Positions 1-12,636 of a stretch of 64,000 nucleotides of DNA are shown one piece after another. Where the stretch lies: NCBI GenBank assembly GCA_963978905.1, contig OZ022256.1, forward strand, positions 56,198,646 through 56,262,645. The letters run 5' to 3'. Positions within the stretch are counted from its first letter, which is position 1. Each line of letters starts with the position of its first letter. The DNA is from Trichostrongylus colubriformis. Lineage: Eukaryota; Nematoda; Chromadorea; Rhabditida; Trichostrongylidae. Below the pieces are notes generated by a model. It made no database searches, was not told where the DNA came from, and worked only from the letters and a program-made list of their open reading frames with translations. The position numbers were made by a program, and so were the translations under genes.

Positions 1-65
1 CTAGGGTCGTGGTATTGCGTGCGTAAGTGCGACGTCGCCAAGTCGCACAGTCTGACGGCGGCCTT
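1..65. repeat. Partial MITE copy, 'TTTGCGATTTTGCG' family, cut by window edge
   Basis: The segment reads like the right half of the copies at 1018-1155 and 44327-44498: a 'GGTCGTGGTATTGCG' centre, then 'GACGTCGCCAAGTCGC', then the terminal 'AGTCTGACGGCGGCC'. The left half would lie before the window. It is non-coding; the small open frame across it is not believable as a gene. Confidence 0.55.
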
Positions 66-1017
66 GGGCGCACAGGACTTTGTCTCGCGTTTACGTGTTT
101 CTTCGTTCTTTTGCCAACGATTTCGACTATAAGGTCATCTCTGAGGAGTGACTTTGACGCACTTTTGTTTTCCCATTACTTTGTTTCGGTTCTCGGTGGG
201 CACTTTCGAGGCAGGTCAGCACATGCACGGTACATGCTGGTGTTTTGATCGCCTCCTCAATTTTCGATTTTGGTTCGATGAAGAATTAGGTCTGATAAGT
301 TGAATAGGAACTCAAGGCAGGTGGAAAGGTACTGAAAGTCTGTCAATCTCAAGTTGTACTGAGCGGTAGACGAAAGCACATAGATTGGATGAGAAATGCT
401 AACTAGTTTTGAATAGCGCAAACAGTTCTGTGTTGTACTTTGGACTGTATTCTCCATCACACTGCTTATGCTATGCACTACACTTTATTGCTAGTGAAAC
501 ATATGAACGCTACATTTACCAACAATCATATATAGTGAGGATTTGTTGTTCTATTCATACGAAATGTTGGTTAGTATGGAGCTCTTTTTTTGTTAGAATG
601 GGTCGACCGTGTGTACTAAGTGGCTGCTCTCATAGGAAGACTTGTTTCCTCTAACGAACTTCAGTGTATTAAGGGAAAAATGGTCTTCCGAATGAACTAT
701 TTCGCAAACTTTCGCAAGCCCCTGCTTTTTAAGATCGATAAAATCCTTCAGTGGTTCATTAACTGGTTTTCGGAAGATTCTTTGAGATTTCGTTCCACTG
801 TCAAGCCGATCCACGGACTAATGGTTCCCGTATTGTTTTATTTTGGGGTTCCATCGAAAAGCTACATCTCCCGGACTCTGTTCTTTGGCTTTCGTTGCGT
901 TCTCTGATCACATGATTCATTGGTCGAATGCGGCTCTAAAAGAGGAAGGGTCGTTTCCCTGGGAACTGAGGAAAGGCGTGAAGGAAGCGAAAGGTCACTA
1001 AATACGGTCAAAGGTTC
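66..1017. other. No supported gene
   Basis: Only short overlapping open frames on both strands, without recognisable protein families or convincing splice signals. No clear repeat was seen in this stretch. Confidence 0.5.
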
Positions 1018-1155
1018 AGGCCGCCGTCATACTTTGCGATTTTGCGGTTTCGAATTTTGTGTCGTTGCTCCGCACACGAAGTTGTGGCATTGCGCAATCT
1101 CAAGGTTGTAGTATCGCGTGCAAAAATGTGAAACGCGAAGTCTGAGGGCGGCCTT
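1018..1155. repeat. MITE, 'TTTGCGATTTTGCG' family
   Basis: About 138 bp with imperfect inverted ends: left GGCCGCCGTCATACTTTGCG, right the reverse-complement type CGCGAAGTCTGAGGGCGGCC. Related copies are at 1-65 (partial), 5286-5410 (diverged), 44327-44498 and 55331-55482. AT-poor CG-containing 'GCGATTTTGCG' blocks make the family easy to spot. There is no coding capacity, so it is probably a non-autonomous DNA element. The superfamily is not known from the sequence. Confidence 0.65.
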
Positions 1156-2958
1156 ACCAGTAGAAGGAACGGAACAAGGAACTATTGCTCAATAATTAGT
1201 GAATTGCTTCATTATGAAGATGAATTCTCGTTCGTGCCCTTGTACTTTACTCGTCCCCGAAAATTTGTATACTTGGTACAAAATAAAATCGTACAGGTGG
1301 TCTTCACACCTACTTGATGGAGGAAGGGCACTCGCAGTATGTACAGTGTTTTCTTGGATCTTCACATGTCAGTTTTAGTTTACCGGCTATCCGCTTCAGC
1401 CACCAATCCTTATCGGTCCGCAATCAATTTACCACAGCGACGTCTTACCAGCCATTGCTGCGAGATTAGCGTCTGTGTCATTGAAGTTGGCAGAAAAGTG
1501 TCGCTCACTTCCATCTCCTACACTCTTGAACCCTTCATTTCCGCCCACCTTGCAGTGCATCAATGCAAACTCCACAGTGTAATCCGCGCTGTGTGCCCGC
1601 TAATCGCTCATAAAAGTTTCAGCGTGGGGGATTTCTAGAGCCGGTTTTTGTAAAATATTATTCTTCAGTTGGATATGAATGCCACTTTTTAAGTAAGTGA
1701 CCGCGATGGTCCTGCCTGTTATTCGGTAAACTGGTGAATCATGAGTATTGCACTGTTGATTTTGCTCAACGATTTCCATATTAGCTAACATTTTTGAAAT
1801 TGCGACATTACCAGCTTGAGGAACTATGGATAACCTGATAAGCTCAGCGGAGAGGATGATTAAAGTTTGTGAGAGGTTCATCAGGTAGAGACATTGCCGG
1901 CTTTCTTCATGTCTCGTGTGGAAGTTCTCGAACTAGTTGCTTATTCATTGCTATGTCATTCTTTCCAGACGCGGGCGGTTTTTTTTTGTCAGTGCAGAAA
2001 TGATGACAAATAGCATACGATAGTGGGAACATTGTTCATCCTGACATGCACCCTGAATCTGATGTAATTATTGAATTATTCAAAGAGCCAGTTCTTTGAG
2101 ATTTGCGAATGACGTTGTCGAAGGGGATTAGAAATCGTTTCGTGTGCTACCAGTTACCTCAAAAGTGATGATAAATAACATGATGACAAAAGCAGCGTGC
2201 TTAAATCGTGCGATAGCGCGTCACTTTTCTGCGAAACTTCTATTTGTCTAACACGAGAAGCTCGAGAATGGCGATAGATGAAAGATCAGAATGTCCGTTT
2301 TGTTCCTCCATGAAAGAACGAAGGAATTGAGGAGTCTCTATCAACAGGGATTGACCGCTTTTGAAAGGTTTTAGCAATTTCTTAGTTTGCGTTAGTACAG
2401 ACGGAATCAGTTTTGATCTTCGAAATGTTCTGTAATAGAAAGATGTTGCGGACGAGTCTTTGTTCGGTGGTTACGTCCGGGTCGGGTTAGAAGCCGTATG
2501 ACCGTAAAATGGGAGCTATGGTCCTGTATGTTTGGTTGTTATAATGCGTCATCTCAGAAGTTTTCTGAGAAGCTAACAATAAGTCCTGTCGGATCATACC
2601 TGCCTTCGCTGCCAGCAATATTCCTCACAGTTTCCTCGTTTTTTTTTTCCTTGAGATCTAGTTCGCTGTGTCGATGAACAAGAGTTGTAGAAGTTGAGAA
2701 AATACTGTTAACAAGCTTTGTGAAGCTTTTGCAGCTCTTTGCAAGGCTATGCGGTGTTGAACACCCACTTGTCTGAGTCCGCAATGTCATCCTTTCGATA
2801 GTGTAAAGTTGGAAGGATGAACGCGACGAAGGGAAACCCCACCCCGCTTATCATGAGAATGGTGAAGTGAGATCCAATTGAAACATATCCAGAATTTTAG
2901 GAAGAATGATGCAGAGTGATGAGTTTCATTAAAGTCATGTAGATTTTGTTCTTCCCAG
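1156..2958. other. Region upstream of OSGIN-like gene; no supported exon
   Basis: I searched here for the missing N-terminal exon of the OSGIN-like gene, which should encode a GNGPSG-type dinucleotide-binding loop, and did not find it. The nearest resemblance, around 1705-1720 (DRDGPA), lacks the glycine pattern. Promoter elements are not identifiable by eye. Confidence 0.4.
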
Positions 2959-5900
2959 TGTGCTGCACTTTCAGGATCTCGAATGGTGCTATACGCTCGA
3001 TAGTATAGGCGGTGCTACACGTCCACTATCTGTTTTGTATGATTCCTTAGTACGACCAGGAGCCGATCTGGGAGCACAAATTCCTTCGAGACTCTCTTGG
3101 CAAAGAGATGAGACGAGGCGAATTCCTCATCTGGTTCTAGGCGAAACTCCAATCGGTGGAAGTTGGACCAGTTACGATCCGGAGGTGAGTAGCAGTTTTT
3201 TTTCTTTGCCGACTTTCGTCTTGCATTGCAACAATTTGCTTTTGCAATGTGTTCACAGATGCAGTTTTTCTTGTGTGCTCCTCCTCTTGAAGTGACACAG
3301 GAGAGATGGACGGCACTTATATCAATTTATGGTGACTTTGCAGATGATTGCTGTATCCTTTTCCTCGTGGTTGGATTTACCTGGTTTTTCGATCTCCGAG
3401 TGGCTTCAAGGAACACCCTTGGTGCCAAGGTGAGTGTGAGTTTACATTGGAGTATTTGATTGTGGTGGTGGAGTGGAGCGAGTAAGCAGATACATGTTAT
3501 GGTTGAAGCTATTTTGCCTTTTGAACTTTTTCGGCTGGAGCCAACGGTCAAAAAAAGTTATTTTCTATGGATTCCTCAGTTCTTTTTAGGTGAATGCCCT
3601 GACCACCACAATTTCAGATTTGACTCACTCATCATTTTGGCATACCTACTTTAATTTTTCCATGTTTCCAAAAAGGTCTTGTAAGACAAATTTGATCATT
3701 GCCGTATCTGAGGTTTTTATTCAGACTTCCGTCGTGTGCTATCGTTGAATACATGAAATCGTATGTGAAGGAACTGGGTCTAACCAAGAACATCCTTCCT
3801 CATACGAAGGTCACCTCTGTCAAGGTAAGTTGCTCTTGAGTTTTTTTTGAGTCTTGGTGGCTGAAAGTATCGCATCCAAAGTGATCATATAGTAAGGTGA
3901 TCGAGGCCTATATGAAGTCTGCATTCATCACCTTCTGAGAACCGTGACACCCTTACAGTCATGTGGTCGGTGTTCTTAAAATGAAAACGCGTGCTGTGCT
4001 GGCTTGCGGTGACCGAGATAAGCTATCGCGCTGCGCGAAACCGATGAAATGATTACACTGTTCGAGATGGTGGGAAGTATGCGAACCGATTGCAAGGCTG
4101 CGCGCCAGAGCAAAGTTCAGGAACTTCCATAATGAGATCCTTTAGAAGTTCTGGAATGCCTCTTAATCTCAAAGTATTTTATGCGTTTCTAGAGTGAGTA
4201 GGTAATTGGATAAAATGTGAATGTAGAGCAAGGGAAGGGCATGCTTGAACGCTTCGAATTTCAGTTGAAGGTATAATCCATCGTAGATCATGTCAGAATC
4301 AATGTCTGATGGAGAATGCGTCCATAGAAAAATTTTGATCCCAGCCTTTGCTGCTGTAATCGTCCCTCCATTCCAACTATGAAAAGAATTTATTACCGGA
4401 AATGAATCATTTTCATCGGTCACAGTGGCGAGTCATTTCAAAGTACAAACGACCTTGATACAGTGTCAACTGATAGCGCTGAAGTAGATAACGATACTAA
4501 AACTATTTTTGGTGCATTATTTGACTTTTTGTGGCAATAGAACGGTCCATGCGGTGCAAGTTTCGAAGGGATGAAGACTGCTCGGAGATAATTGCTCACA
4601 TGTCTGAAAGTCACATTGACTTCACGGCCCTTTTGAATGTGTGTGTGCAGTTAGTTTCAGTGATTTAATCATCTAATTAATTAATTAATTAATCATCTAA
4701 TCATCTAATCTAATTAATAATGAAGTAGCTGTGGTTTGGGCCTGACGGTGGTTCACCAATCGCTAGCGTTCGTTAATGATCCGACTCGACCCCGGCTTTT
4801 GAGAAACGAACCACCAAAGGCGCTCAGCTCAATAATCGCTCTCTTTGATTCTTAGACGTTTTAAATTTCATTTAGCGGTGTATTCCATACGAGGCTGTAT
4901 TGTAGGTATTGTTGCAGAAGACGGGAGATCTGTGGACAGTATCAGGAAAACGAAAAGACGGTCTCGGTTTCAGCTACACCGCGAAACACGTTGTATTGGC
5001 CTGTGGGAAAGTGAAAAATAGAAAGCTTGAGGTGTGTGCTTACATGAAATTTTCCTAGGAATTCTATATTAGTCTCTGATTCTCAATTACCAGACCAGCT
5101 TTCATACTTTTGTGGCTTATTTCGTTTCATTTTAGCTGCTAACACACAACCCTTCATTGCCCATAGTTTATGACATTCTAAGTATGCGATCACATCTGAT
5201 GCAGGATTGTACCCTTGGGACAAGGTGGGTGTTTCTGCTTACAGAGTGTACAGAATAAGGGGGTCTACTTATGTGGCTTGGGATGGGGTCACACTTCGCG
5301 TTTTCGCGATTGCGGTTTCGCAGTGTGGCCCTTTTGCTTGCTATTCTACAGCGCTGAGATTCTGCAATGCTGCGCCTTCGCTTGCATAGCCGCGTTACCA
5401 CAAAATCGCGAATTCTGGTGTATGCCATATGTGGAATACTGAAAGGAGCTTCGAGAACGTAGTTTCAGACTGGTTTTAATGAAAGGCTACGGGATTGTTT
5501 TCATTTTCTATCACGAGTTCTGATGTCTACTTTATGTAGAATATTGAAAGAAGTTTCAAAAACGCAGTGTGAGACTGGTTTACATAAAAGGCTACGGATG
5601 GTTTCATTTTGTCTCGAATTATGGTGTCTGCCCTATGTAGAATGCTGAAAGAAGTTTCGAAAACGCAGTGTGAGACTGGTTTCAGTAGAAGGTTATAAAA
5701 TTGTTTTCATTTTCTGTCACGAATTTTGATGTCTACCCTATGTAGAATGCTGGAAGAAGTTTCAAAAACGCAGCGTGAGACTGGTTTCAGCAAAAGGATA
5801 TGGAATTGTTTTCATTTTCTGTCATAAATTTTAATGTCTGCCTTAGAAGTATCTGAAAGGAGTATTGAAAGCGCAGTGAGAAGCTAGTTTCGATGAAAGG

Positions 5901-7872
5901 CTATGGAATTGTTCTTATTTTCTGCCTTCGTTAGTGCGAAAGGATGGTTTATCAGGTGGAAACTGGTTGCTTCGGGCATTAAGAGCAAAGGGACGATAAT
6001 GTACCTTGGAGTACCTTTAGTGCACTGAAATACAAAGGACCTTTTCAGTGCTAATGATGCCCGTGTAGTGGTGATAGGGGATGGAATCTCATCGGCTGAC
6101 GCTGTACGACTTTGTTTGGAACAAGAAATACCGGTATTGCATGTTATGCGACGAACAGAGCGACAGCTTCGAAGTGCGTGTGAATTTCTTGAGATTTCTC
6201 GTTTTTAAAAACATGTTGTACACGAGGGATAGTGTTTGGCTATTACACTTGCTATTACAGATACTGTTCTGTCCCGCTTATCACCATTACATTACGGTGA
6301 ATATCATTCGATATATCGTCTAATGATCGGAAGAGATACACATCCACTGTATGAGATGAGTTATGCGTCCACAGTTATCGATGTTGACCAGAAGTCTGTG
6401 ATAACGATAACGACACCGAAAGGGAATCGATATGTGAGTGTCCATGTTGTTGTAGCCAGAAGGGGAAGCTATCGCTGGGAAAAGTGGTATGGTAAACAAA
6501 CTTTAGTTAACTGATTGTAAGTCCTACTTTTTCGTATAGTGAGTGCTAGTCGACACGAGGCGCCTGCTTACTTTTTTGAAAATCTCACGCTGAAACGTAC
6601 ATTATGTTGCCTCCAGTAGAAGGGTGTGAAACTAGTTCATACAAAACTCATACAAACTAACTCGTACAAACTAGTTCACAACCCACAAGTGATCTTAAAT
6701 CCTTGATCGGATGGAAGATAAACATCCGTCGATGCGGTATCTATCATTTTTTGGATCTGAGCCACGCCTTGCTTCCATTCACCATTGCTGTAGTATCATA
6801 TTTGAATGCGCTTTGGCTTACATAGTAGTTTGCAAGGGCCAGCCCATTTACAAGTCAATGTCTTCATCGCCTTGTTACTGATCATGCTGGCATTGAGCTC
6901 GTCATTGTGATAACGCAGTCGCAAGTATAGTAACCCGGCATGTGTTGAAAAAAGTTGGAAACGATAGGGCATGCGAAAACAGCTCTGTTGTCACCTACAT
7001 GTCTTGACAACATGTCCCCACACAATTGATCCACTCAGCTTTGTTATCCCACGGAATGACGTGATGCAAAATAAACCCCCTGAATATGTGCAAGCCAATA
7101 CAGGCTAGAGGCAGTAATCTGACGTGATTTGAGGAGAATATGGGCAATACATACTGGCAAATGGCCATAATTTTTGGTGTTTCAGATGTACCCGAAAAGA
7201 AATAGTTCCACATCCCGCGGCCATTGGTCTATTAGCAAAACGGGAATAGCAAAAAAAGAACAAAATCAGCCATCTCACAATAACATGTCCCCAAATAACA
7301 AATAGATAGAAACTCTGCAATACCGATACTCAGTTCCAAACCCCACGGCTCTTGCTCTGAGTATCGGTATCGCAATTATCTTATGTTACTGTTGCCTAGA
7401 GTTTCTATCTATAGTATTGTGAGGTGGCTGATTTTGCTTTTTTGCTGTTTCCGGGTTTTAGTTCAGCATTTTCATGGTTTTTTAATTATCATTTTTGGTT
7501 GGTTATATATGCAGCGCAGAACTATGTTTGAAGACGGGTTAGACCTCGGACTTACGGGCTCAACTGGCCCTTCGCTTCGTTATCCAAATAAAATTTCCTG
7601 CTGTAGTCTCTTCTATGAGGGACTTTATTTCGTTTTTTTTTTAGGAAAAGTGCTCAATGCTGATGGTGTGTATAGGACGAATGAGCGACTTGGAGGGCAT
7701 ACTAGCTGAGAAGTATACTTTCACAGGATATCAATCAGACGAAGATCCGACACTGTTCTGTGCAGGATCCTTTGCTGGGGACCATTTTGTCCGTTACGTT
7801 GTCGGTGGATGTCTGGATGTTGCTAGATCGATTAACGATTACTACAAGGACAGTAATAATAATGACACTTGA
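2959..7872 (+). CDS. OSGIN-like (oxidative stress-induced growth inhibitor family) protein, 8 exons, N-terminus missing
   Basis: Exons read as 2959-3184, 3344-3429, 3725-3824, 4918-5031, 5136-5224, 6049-6173, 6261-6433 and 7645-7872 (TGA). All phases join, giving about 379 codons. Family features seen in order: QDLEW followed by a '[18 protein letters not shown]' segment, [15 protein letters not shown], the [11 protein letters not shown] segment, a YVKELGL segment, HVVLACG, the second nucleotide-binding loop [14 protein letters not shown] in exon 6, and the C-terminal [17 protein letters not shown]. These match the vertebrate OSGIN1/2 layout, which belongs to the flavin-dependent monooxygenase-like proteins; vertebrate members are stress-induced regulators of growth and autophagy (known for the family). 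The first GxGxxG exon, roughly 60-70 residues, is not in view and may lie before the window. The C-terminal third lacks a stretch found in the human proteins between the last two motifs. Introns hold a minisatellite and a fold-back repeat. The function in worms is inferred only. Confidence 0.85.
4669..4722. repeat. AT-rich simple repeat (TTAA/TAATCATC)
   Basis: Runs of TTAATTAA and CATCTAAT within the intron between OSGIN-like exons 3 and 4. Low-complexity sequence only. Confidence 0.8.
5286..5410. repeat. Diverged copy of the 'TTTGCGATTTTGCG' MITE family
   Basis: Begins 'GGTCACACTTCGCGTTTTCG' and ends 'CCACAAAATCGCGAAT', with inner blocks like the copies at 1018 and 55331. It sits in the intron between OSGIN-like exons 5 and 6, directly before the minisatellite. 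The ends are decayed, so the boundaries are approximate. Confidence 0.5.
5410..5929. repeat. Minisatellite, about 105-bp unit, nearly five copies
   Basis: Units begin near 5431, 5536, 5637, 5742 and 5844. Each has the pattern 'GTAGAAT(A/G)(T/C)TGAAAGAAG', 'AACGCAGTGTGAGACTGGTTT', 'AAAGGCTA', 'TTGTTTTCATTTTCTGTCAC', 'GATGTCTACC'. Spacing varies from 101 to 105 bp and copies differ by scattered substitutions, so the array is not very recent. It lies wholly inside the intron between exons 5 and 6 of the OSGIN-like gene. Confidence 0.9.
7240..7460. repeat. Fold-back inverted repeat in last OSGIN-like intron
   Basis: Left arm 7240-7333 and right arm 7357-7460 are imperfect reverse complements: 'AATCAGCCATCTCACAATA' pairs with 'TATTGTGAGGTGGCTGATT', 'AGATAGAAACTCT' with 'AGAGTTTCTATCT', and 'ATACCGATACTCAG' with 'CTGAGTATCGGTAT'. 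The loop is about 23 bp. Probably a MITE; transcribed as part of the intron it would form a long hairpin. Confidence 0.85.
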
Positions 7873-10800
7873 AATTCTGCATTGTTCTACGTTGGCTAGT
7901 TGAATGCCTTCATTTGTGGTGTTCTCTTTTTTGAATGTCATTATTGACGGTGTAGTTGCTGTCCGCTTAACTCCCACACGACAGAGCTGTGGGATTCCAA
8001 GTTCAGGTGGCAATAAGAATGATCTCAAACTGTTTTTTTAAACTTAGTTTTGCTAAGAAGCTCTCTAACTTGCGCCAAACCATGACTGCTCTTGGAGCGT
8101 TTTTTATTCTGTGATTTTCTTCATCGATGGTTGTGTACTACGCGTAGAGCTTTAATTACGTGTCTGTAGGGTGTGATGTTTGTAACATGTATACGAGTAT
8201 ATATTCATAAATATATGAAAATGTGTATGATGCGAAAGGTATGCTGTGTCAATACACTGGCATTTACTACTTTAACTAGTTCAGGAGTTAGGGATCGAAG
8301 GCGCCTGATCTTCTTGCTGATCTCGTGCCTCATGGGCTCAAATTGAGCTTACGAAGGGTCAGAGTCCAGCTCTCGTTTTTCGTGACCTAAGTCAAGTGAC
8401 AGCCGTTTCAAGGTTGCATTCTGTCTTGTGGTTGGGTGATGAGCTCTGCAGACAGTTACAACCAGTGGGGCAGCAGTGGCTGTACCTGAAAGGCTTGTTA
8501 ATCACTGTCGGAATTGTGATCCGGCTCTGTGAGGTATGAATATGACAATCAGTCATTACCCATATCTCACAGAGGAGGGGCATGGATTCCTGACAGCTAA
8601 ATCTCATTGGGGCATATGGTACTCCTCGAATTCACGTAGTGGCCAGGACTGCTGTTGTAGGAATTGTTCCATGAGCATGAACAGAGCATCCCAGTACTCT
8701 TCGTTTCGCAAAGATCAGTATGGGCGAACGATACCGAAATGCGTTGAAGCCATTTGTGCGAATATCGAGCTTTTCTCAAACAGGAAAAAAACTGGCTCAC
8801 AACAATCTTGGGCCAACTGTCTCACAAATTCTTCGTAAGTGATGTAGTACTCGAGTAAGTTGGTACCAGCTACGAGTGTAATTTAGAGCAAGGTCTGTTG
8901 TTCATAGCGTTCCGTTTTTTGTGAGCATTTGTTTACGGCATGATCCTGAAAGCAACAGTTTTGCAAGGGATCGAGGTGGCAGCTGTGCAGTCGTCATAAT
9001 GAACTCGATGATCAGTGATGGGGAAGTCGGGGACTACTGGGTAGCTGTGCAGTACTTTAGTGTCAACGGCGGGTCATAGGAATTCTTTGATTCATTCACT
9101 GTTTGACTTTAATTCAGTACTTTGCTGTGGAGCGGATGAATTTGATCAGATTTTTTTTCCGTTTTCCGGATGCTGACATCTTTCAATGTTATCGATTGGA
9201 AAAGTTATTCCTTAGTTATCCCAAATGAAGGCGGAATTTGCAAATGGTAAAAAGTTAGTATTAAGAAAAATTCTCGTGGTTTGTTTCACTTCTACTCTTA
9301 CGAACCACCTGTTTTCCCATTAACCCCTGACGAGACCTAACTTTTGACTATTCCAAGCCATGATCTCTTTATTTTACTGGTTTAACGAAGCTCCCACCAC
9401 CTTCAAGAAAACTTTGCACTTTTGCAGTCATCCGTTCTTTCCTGGTATTTCCATGAACGCCGATCAATAGAGCAAAGCCTTCGGGGTCAGGTAATGGTGT
9501 GCGCAAAAGTTCCAGTATTACCCTCGAGGCCAGTTTGTCAAAGGTTTGGAGGTATGCTTTTCGGAGAGTTCCTTACTCACTGCCTATTCTTCAACTTACT
9601 GTTGATTACTCACATCTGGTACACCTCGTATACCTTGTAGTTCTCTAGGTTTTGGTTTAAATATAGGTAATTACCTACTTCCTCGATGTCAGCGATTGGT
9701 CTGCTGTCAATCAATCAACCTTTCAGACACAATGAGCCATGGTCTCCGCAGTGAAAAAGTGAATTATCTCTCGCACAAGTCTTTGACGGCCAGGCAATTG
9801 TCATCATTTTCGCTCCGCAAGGTATTTGTAAGCACTTCAGCTGAGACCGTCAGCGGATGATGATATAGTCGACTGGATGGAACGGATCGCTTCGATAGCA
9901 TCATAAAGTCTTGGTAATAGGACCGGTTTTTGAACGCGATCCAAGGTATTGCATTTCCGTTCACCGCCTATTTGTCATTACTTTCGAAGCCTAAGCTAAA
10001 AGCTCTGCATTTTTCGGAGAGCATGAGAGGAGAGTAGCCAGAGTTCAAGGATTCTAACTGTGAAGCTGTAAGACTCGGCGCTTTCCTTTATACCAACAGA
10101 GATGACCACAGAGGATTTCGGAGCAGTCACTAGCTTCAATAATCAATTTGTTCAGGGTCTCCTAAAAATCAAGTAAACAAGAGCATAATTTTGCAGAAGT
10201 TGGTAGTGCATTTTTGCATGCTGTCAGTTTCTGCATTACGCTAACCAAGACGAGGGGGGCATTGAGTCTCTGTTGAGCAGCAAGGCAAGCTGATTGGTCC
10301 TTCAAAGAAACTGGATGTTCAGGAAGAGGAAATGTCGTTCCTACAAACGAACTTAGGAGGCAACTTGCGGTGTGAAAGATGGCTGTAATTCCCCCATTGC
10401 TGAGCTTCTCCACAGTTGGAGCTCTCACGTGCTGTATGTGGCCGCCGTACAAAAAGATCCACGTGTCAATATGTCAGTGATGGGGCCACAGAATTCACGG
10501 GGATTGGGGTTTTCGACGTTTAAACCAATATTTCAGTGATGGGAGGTAATCTGCCACAGAATTCATGGGGGATGAGGGGTTCAGTTCTCGTCATGGACTT
10601 AGTTTTTTACTTTAATGCTGCTGCCCTGGTTAGTTGCTCTTCCTTCATTTCCAACGAATGAGCAAGTTCGTTCTTCTTTCTCAACCTCATGTTCGTTATT
10701 GATGAGGTTAGATGACTTGTGATCCAACCTTTCTATAGCCTACGATCGTGAAGTTTCACATATCTCTGAGGGGTAATAAATAAAAACTGGAAACTTTACG

Positions 10801-11449
10801 GCTGTCGAAATTCGGCGAGAACTACTTCACGTGTTCACGTGCACTACACAGGGTGGTACGACGTACTGGCACGCTGCGACAACAAATGGATTGGAGTCGG
10901 GTGGAGCATAGTTCGAGAAGTAAAAGCGAGTAGCCAGGAAAACATTTGAAAAATTAAAAGAGAATTTTAAAATGATTACAACTTTATCGAAAGTTATTTA
11001 TGGTATTGTCATCTAGTAAAAGATATAGTATTGATTATAGTTTTTAGAATTTCTATAGACCACCATATGGTCATACCCGAAATTATGGCAATGTGAAAAC
11101 GTTTTCCGCTTTGCTGAACCTGAAGAATCTATGGTGTGGGGATACTGTATGGTAGAATTGGGTACTGGTTCGAGCGTTGCATAAAATATTTAACAAATAT
11201 GACTCTGCCGCCAAACATACTACGGTCCATTCTTTGCATAAGTACATGATTACTGTTGGTTATCAATATGGTCCCCCTACGAAGGTCGCTCATGGTATTG
11301 TTACCTTGTACAAATCGTAGATTATTGTTTTTCAATTGTTAGGGACCACCTCACTGGTCCTCGGCTCCAAAAACCTACTAAATAAGGAATGAGTGTTTTG
11401 ATAATTGTTTCTCTAACATATGGCGCACCTTCGTGTGTATTAATAAATA
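7873..11449. other. Intergenic; only unexplained small open frames
   Basis: Contains several minus-strand open frames (8392-8607, 8597-8800, 9764-9964, 10162-10452). Two are cysteine-rich and could be remains of a retroelement, but no diagnostic motif was recognised. A two-unit imperfect tandem repeat occurs at about 10469-10585 ('CAGTGATGGG...CCACAGAATTCA'). No poly(A) signal AATAAA is obvious just after the OSGIN-like stop. Confidence 0.4.
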
Positions 11450-11451
11450 CA

Positions 11452-11494
<43 letters not shown>

Positions 11495-11497
11495 ATA
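11450..11497. repeat. (AAAT)n microsatellite
   Basis: About eleven AAAT/TAAA units in an uninterrupted run just outside the left end of the fold-back element that starts at 11513. Confidence 0.95.
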
Positions 11498-11698
11498 CGA
11501 CCTCCTCGTCTCACAAGGGAGGGTCATCAGGTCGGTCCGGCCTTTTGCGATGGGATGTACACCACTGTACTCGTCTTGGGACGAGAAACTCAAATCTGCC
11601 TTCCAAATTTGCGAAACGATTCTGTGAGCAAAGTTATGAAGGGTAGTCTCCCGACATGGTCGACTCTCTCTCTCGCATGTTCGCATGAGTGGCCGTGG

Positions 11699-11795
11699 AA
11701 TGCTAGCCAGCAACGTGAGTTGTGGTGTACTGGATACGATGGCTGTTTCACAGGAGATGGGTCGCAGGTTCGGATCCTTTGTGCGATTGCTCTTT
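11699..11795 (+). ncRNA. tRNA-like pol III promoter boxes, left arm
   Basis: GCTAGCCAGCAACGTGAG resembles a tRNA A box and is followed about 45 bp later by CAGGTTCGGATCC, which matches the B-box consensus GGTTCGANNCC except for one base. A whole cloverleaf is not evident, so this is a tRNA-derived element rather than a tRNA gene. Confidence 0.45.
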
Positions 11796-12539
11796 TGCTT
11801 TTTCTCCCTTCAGCTCATATGAACCCAGAAAGTGCGTATTAGTAAGTATTTGAAAGGTTTACCTCTTCATTCAACATCAAGAGGAGACAAAATTTCACGT
11901 TTCCTGATTTATGCATTTTTTCAAGACATTCATTTATAGAGGGCATGTGGTACGTTATATCCTGTAGACTTGAACAGAGCGTACAGTTGTACAGATAAGT
12001 ATGTGGTATAAGGTGACGTAGCGTTGTCTAGCAGAGAAAAACAGTAGTTTCTCTCATACTCAATCCCAATGTTCTGCCCAAAGCTAGTGTTGGCGTACTT
12101 GTTGAAGGACTTCGGTTCCTGTGAAGTGAGACGTCTGCCTTCTCGGAAGGAACAAAAAGTTATCGAAAAGTTCTCGTTTATTTTGCGGGAAGCTGCACTC
12201 GACAACCTAATAATTGAGTCTGACGAGGAGCCATGCCGACTGCTGTGTGTGTGGAAATTTTTTCTTTATTCGTTGTGCACACTGTGAGAGATTGTACTGT
12301 TTCGCCCACTTTGTGCAGGAATACCACATGTGTTCGTAAATTACTGGTTTTCAAATATTCTTGTATCTCCTATTCACCATATGCCCTCTATAAATGAAGG
12401 TCTTGAAAAAATGCATGAATCAGGAAACGTGAAATTTTGTCCCCTCTTGATGTTGAATGAAGAGGTAAACCTTTCAAATACTTACTAATACGCACTTTCT
12501 GGGTTCATATGAGCTGAAGGGAGAAAAAGCAAAAGAGCA

Positions 12540-12636
12540 ATCGCACAAAGGATCCGAACCTGCGACCCATCTCCTGCGAAACACCCATCGTATCCAGTAC
12601 ACCACAACTCACGTTGCTGAGCTAGCATTCCACGTC
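12540..12636 (-). ncRNA. tRNA-like pol III promoter boxes, right arm
   Basis: On the minus strand GCTAGCTCAGCAACGTGAG gives a better A box than the left-arm copy, and CAGGTTCGGATCC is an identical B box. This copy is probably closer to the ancestral form. It is SINE-like; no complete tRNA fold is seen. Confidence 0.45.

Noticed and set aside
5410..5929. CRISPR-like array
   Set aside because: Units are contiguous 105-bp tandem repeats without unique spacers, in a nematode intron.
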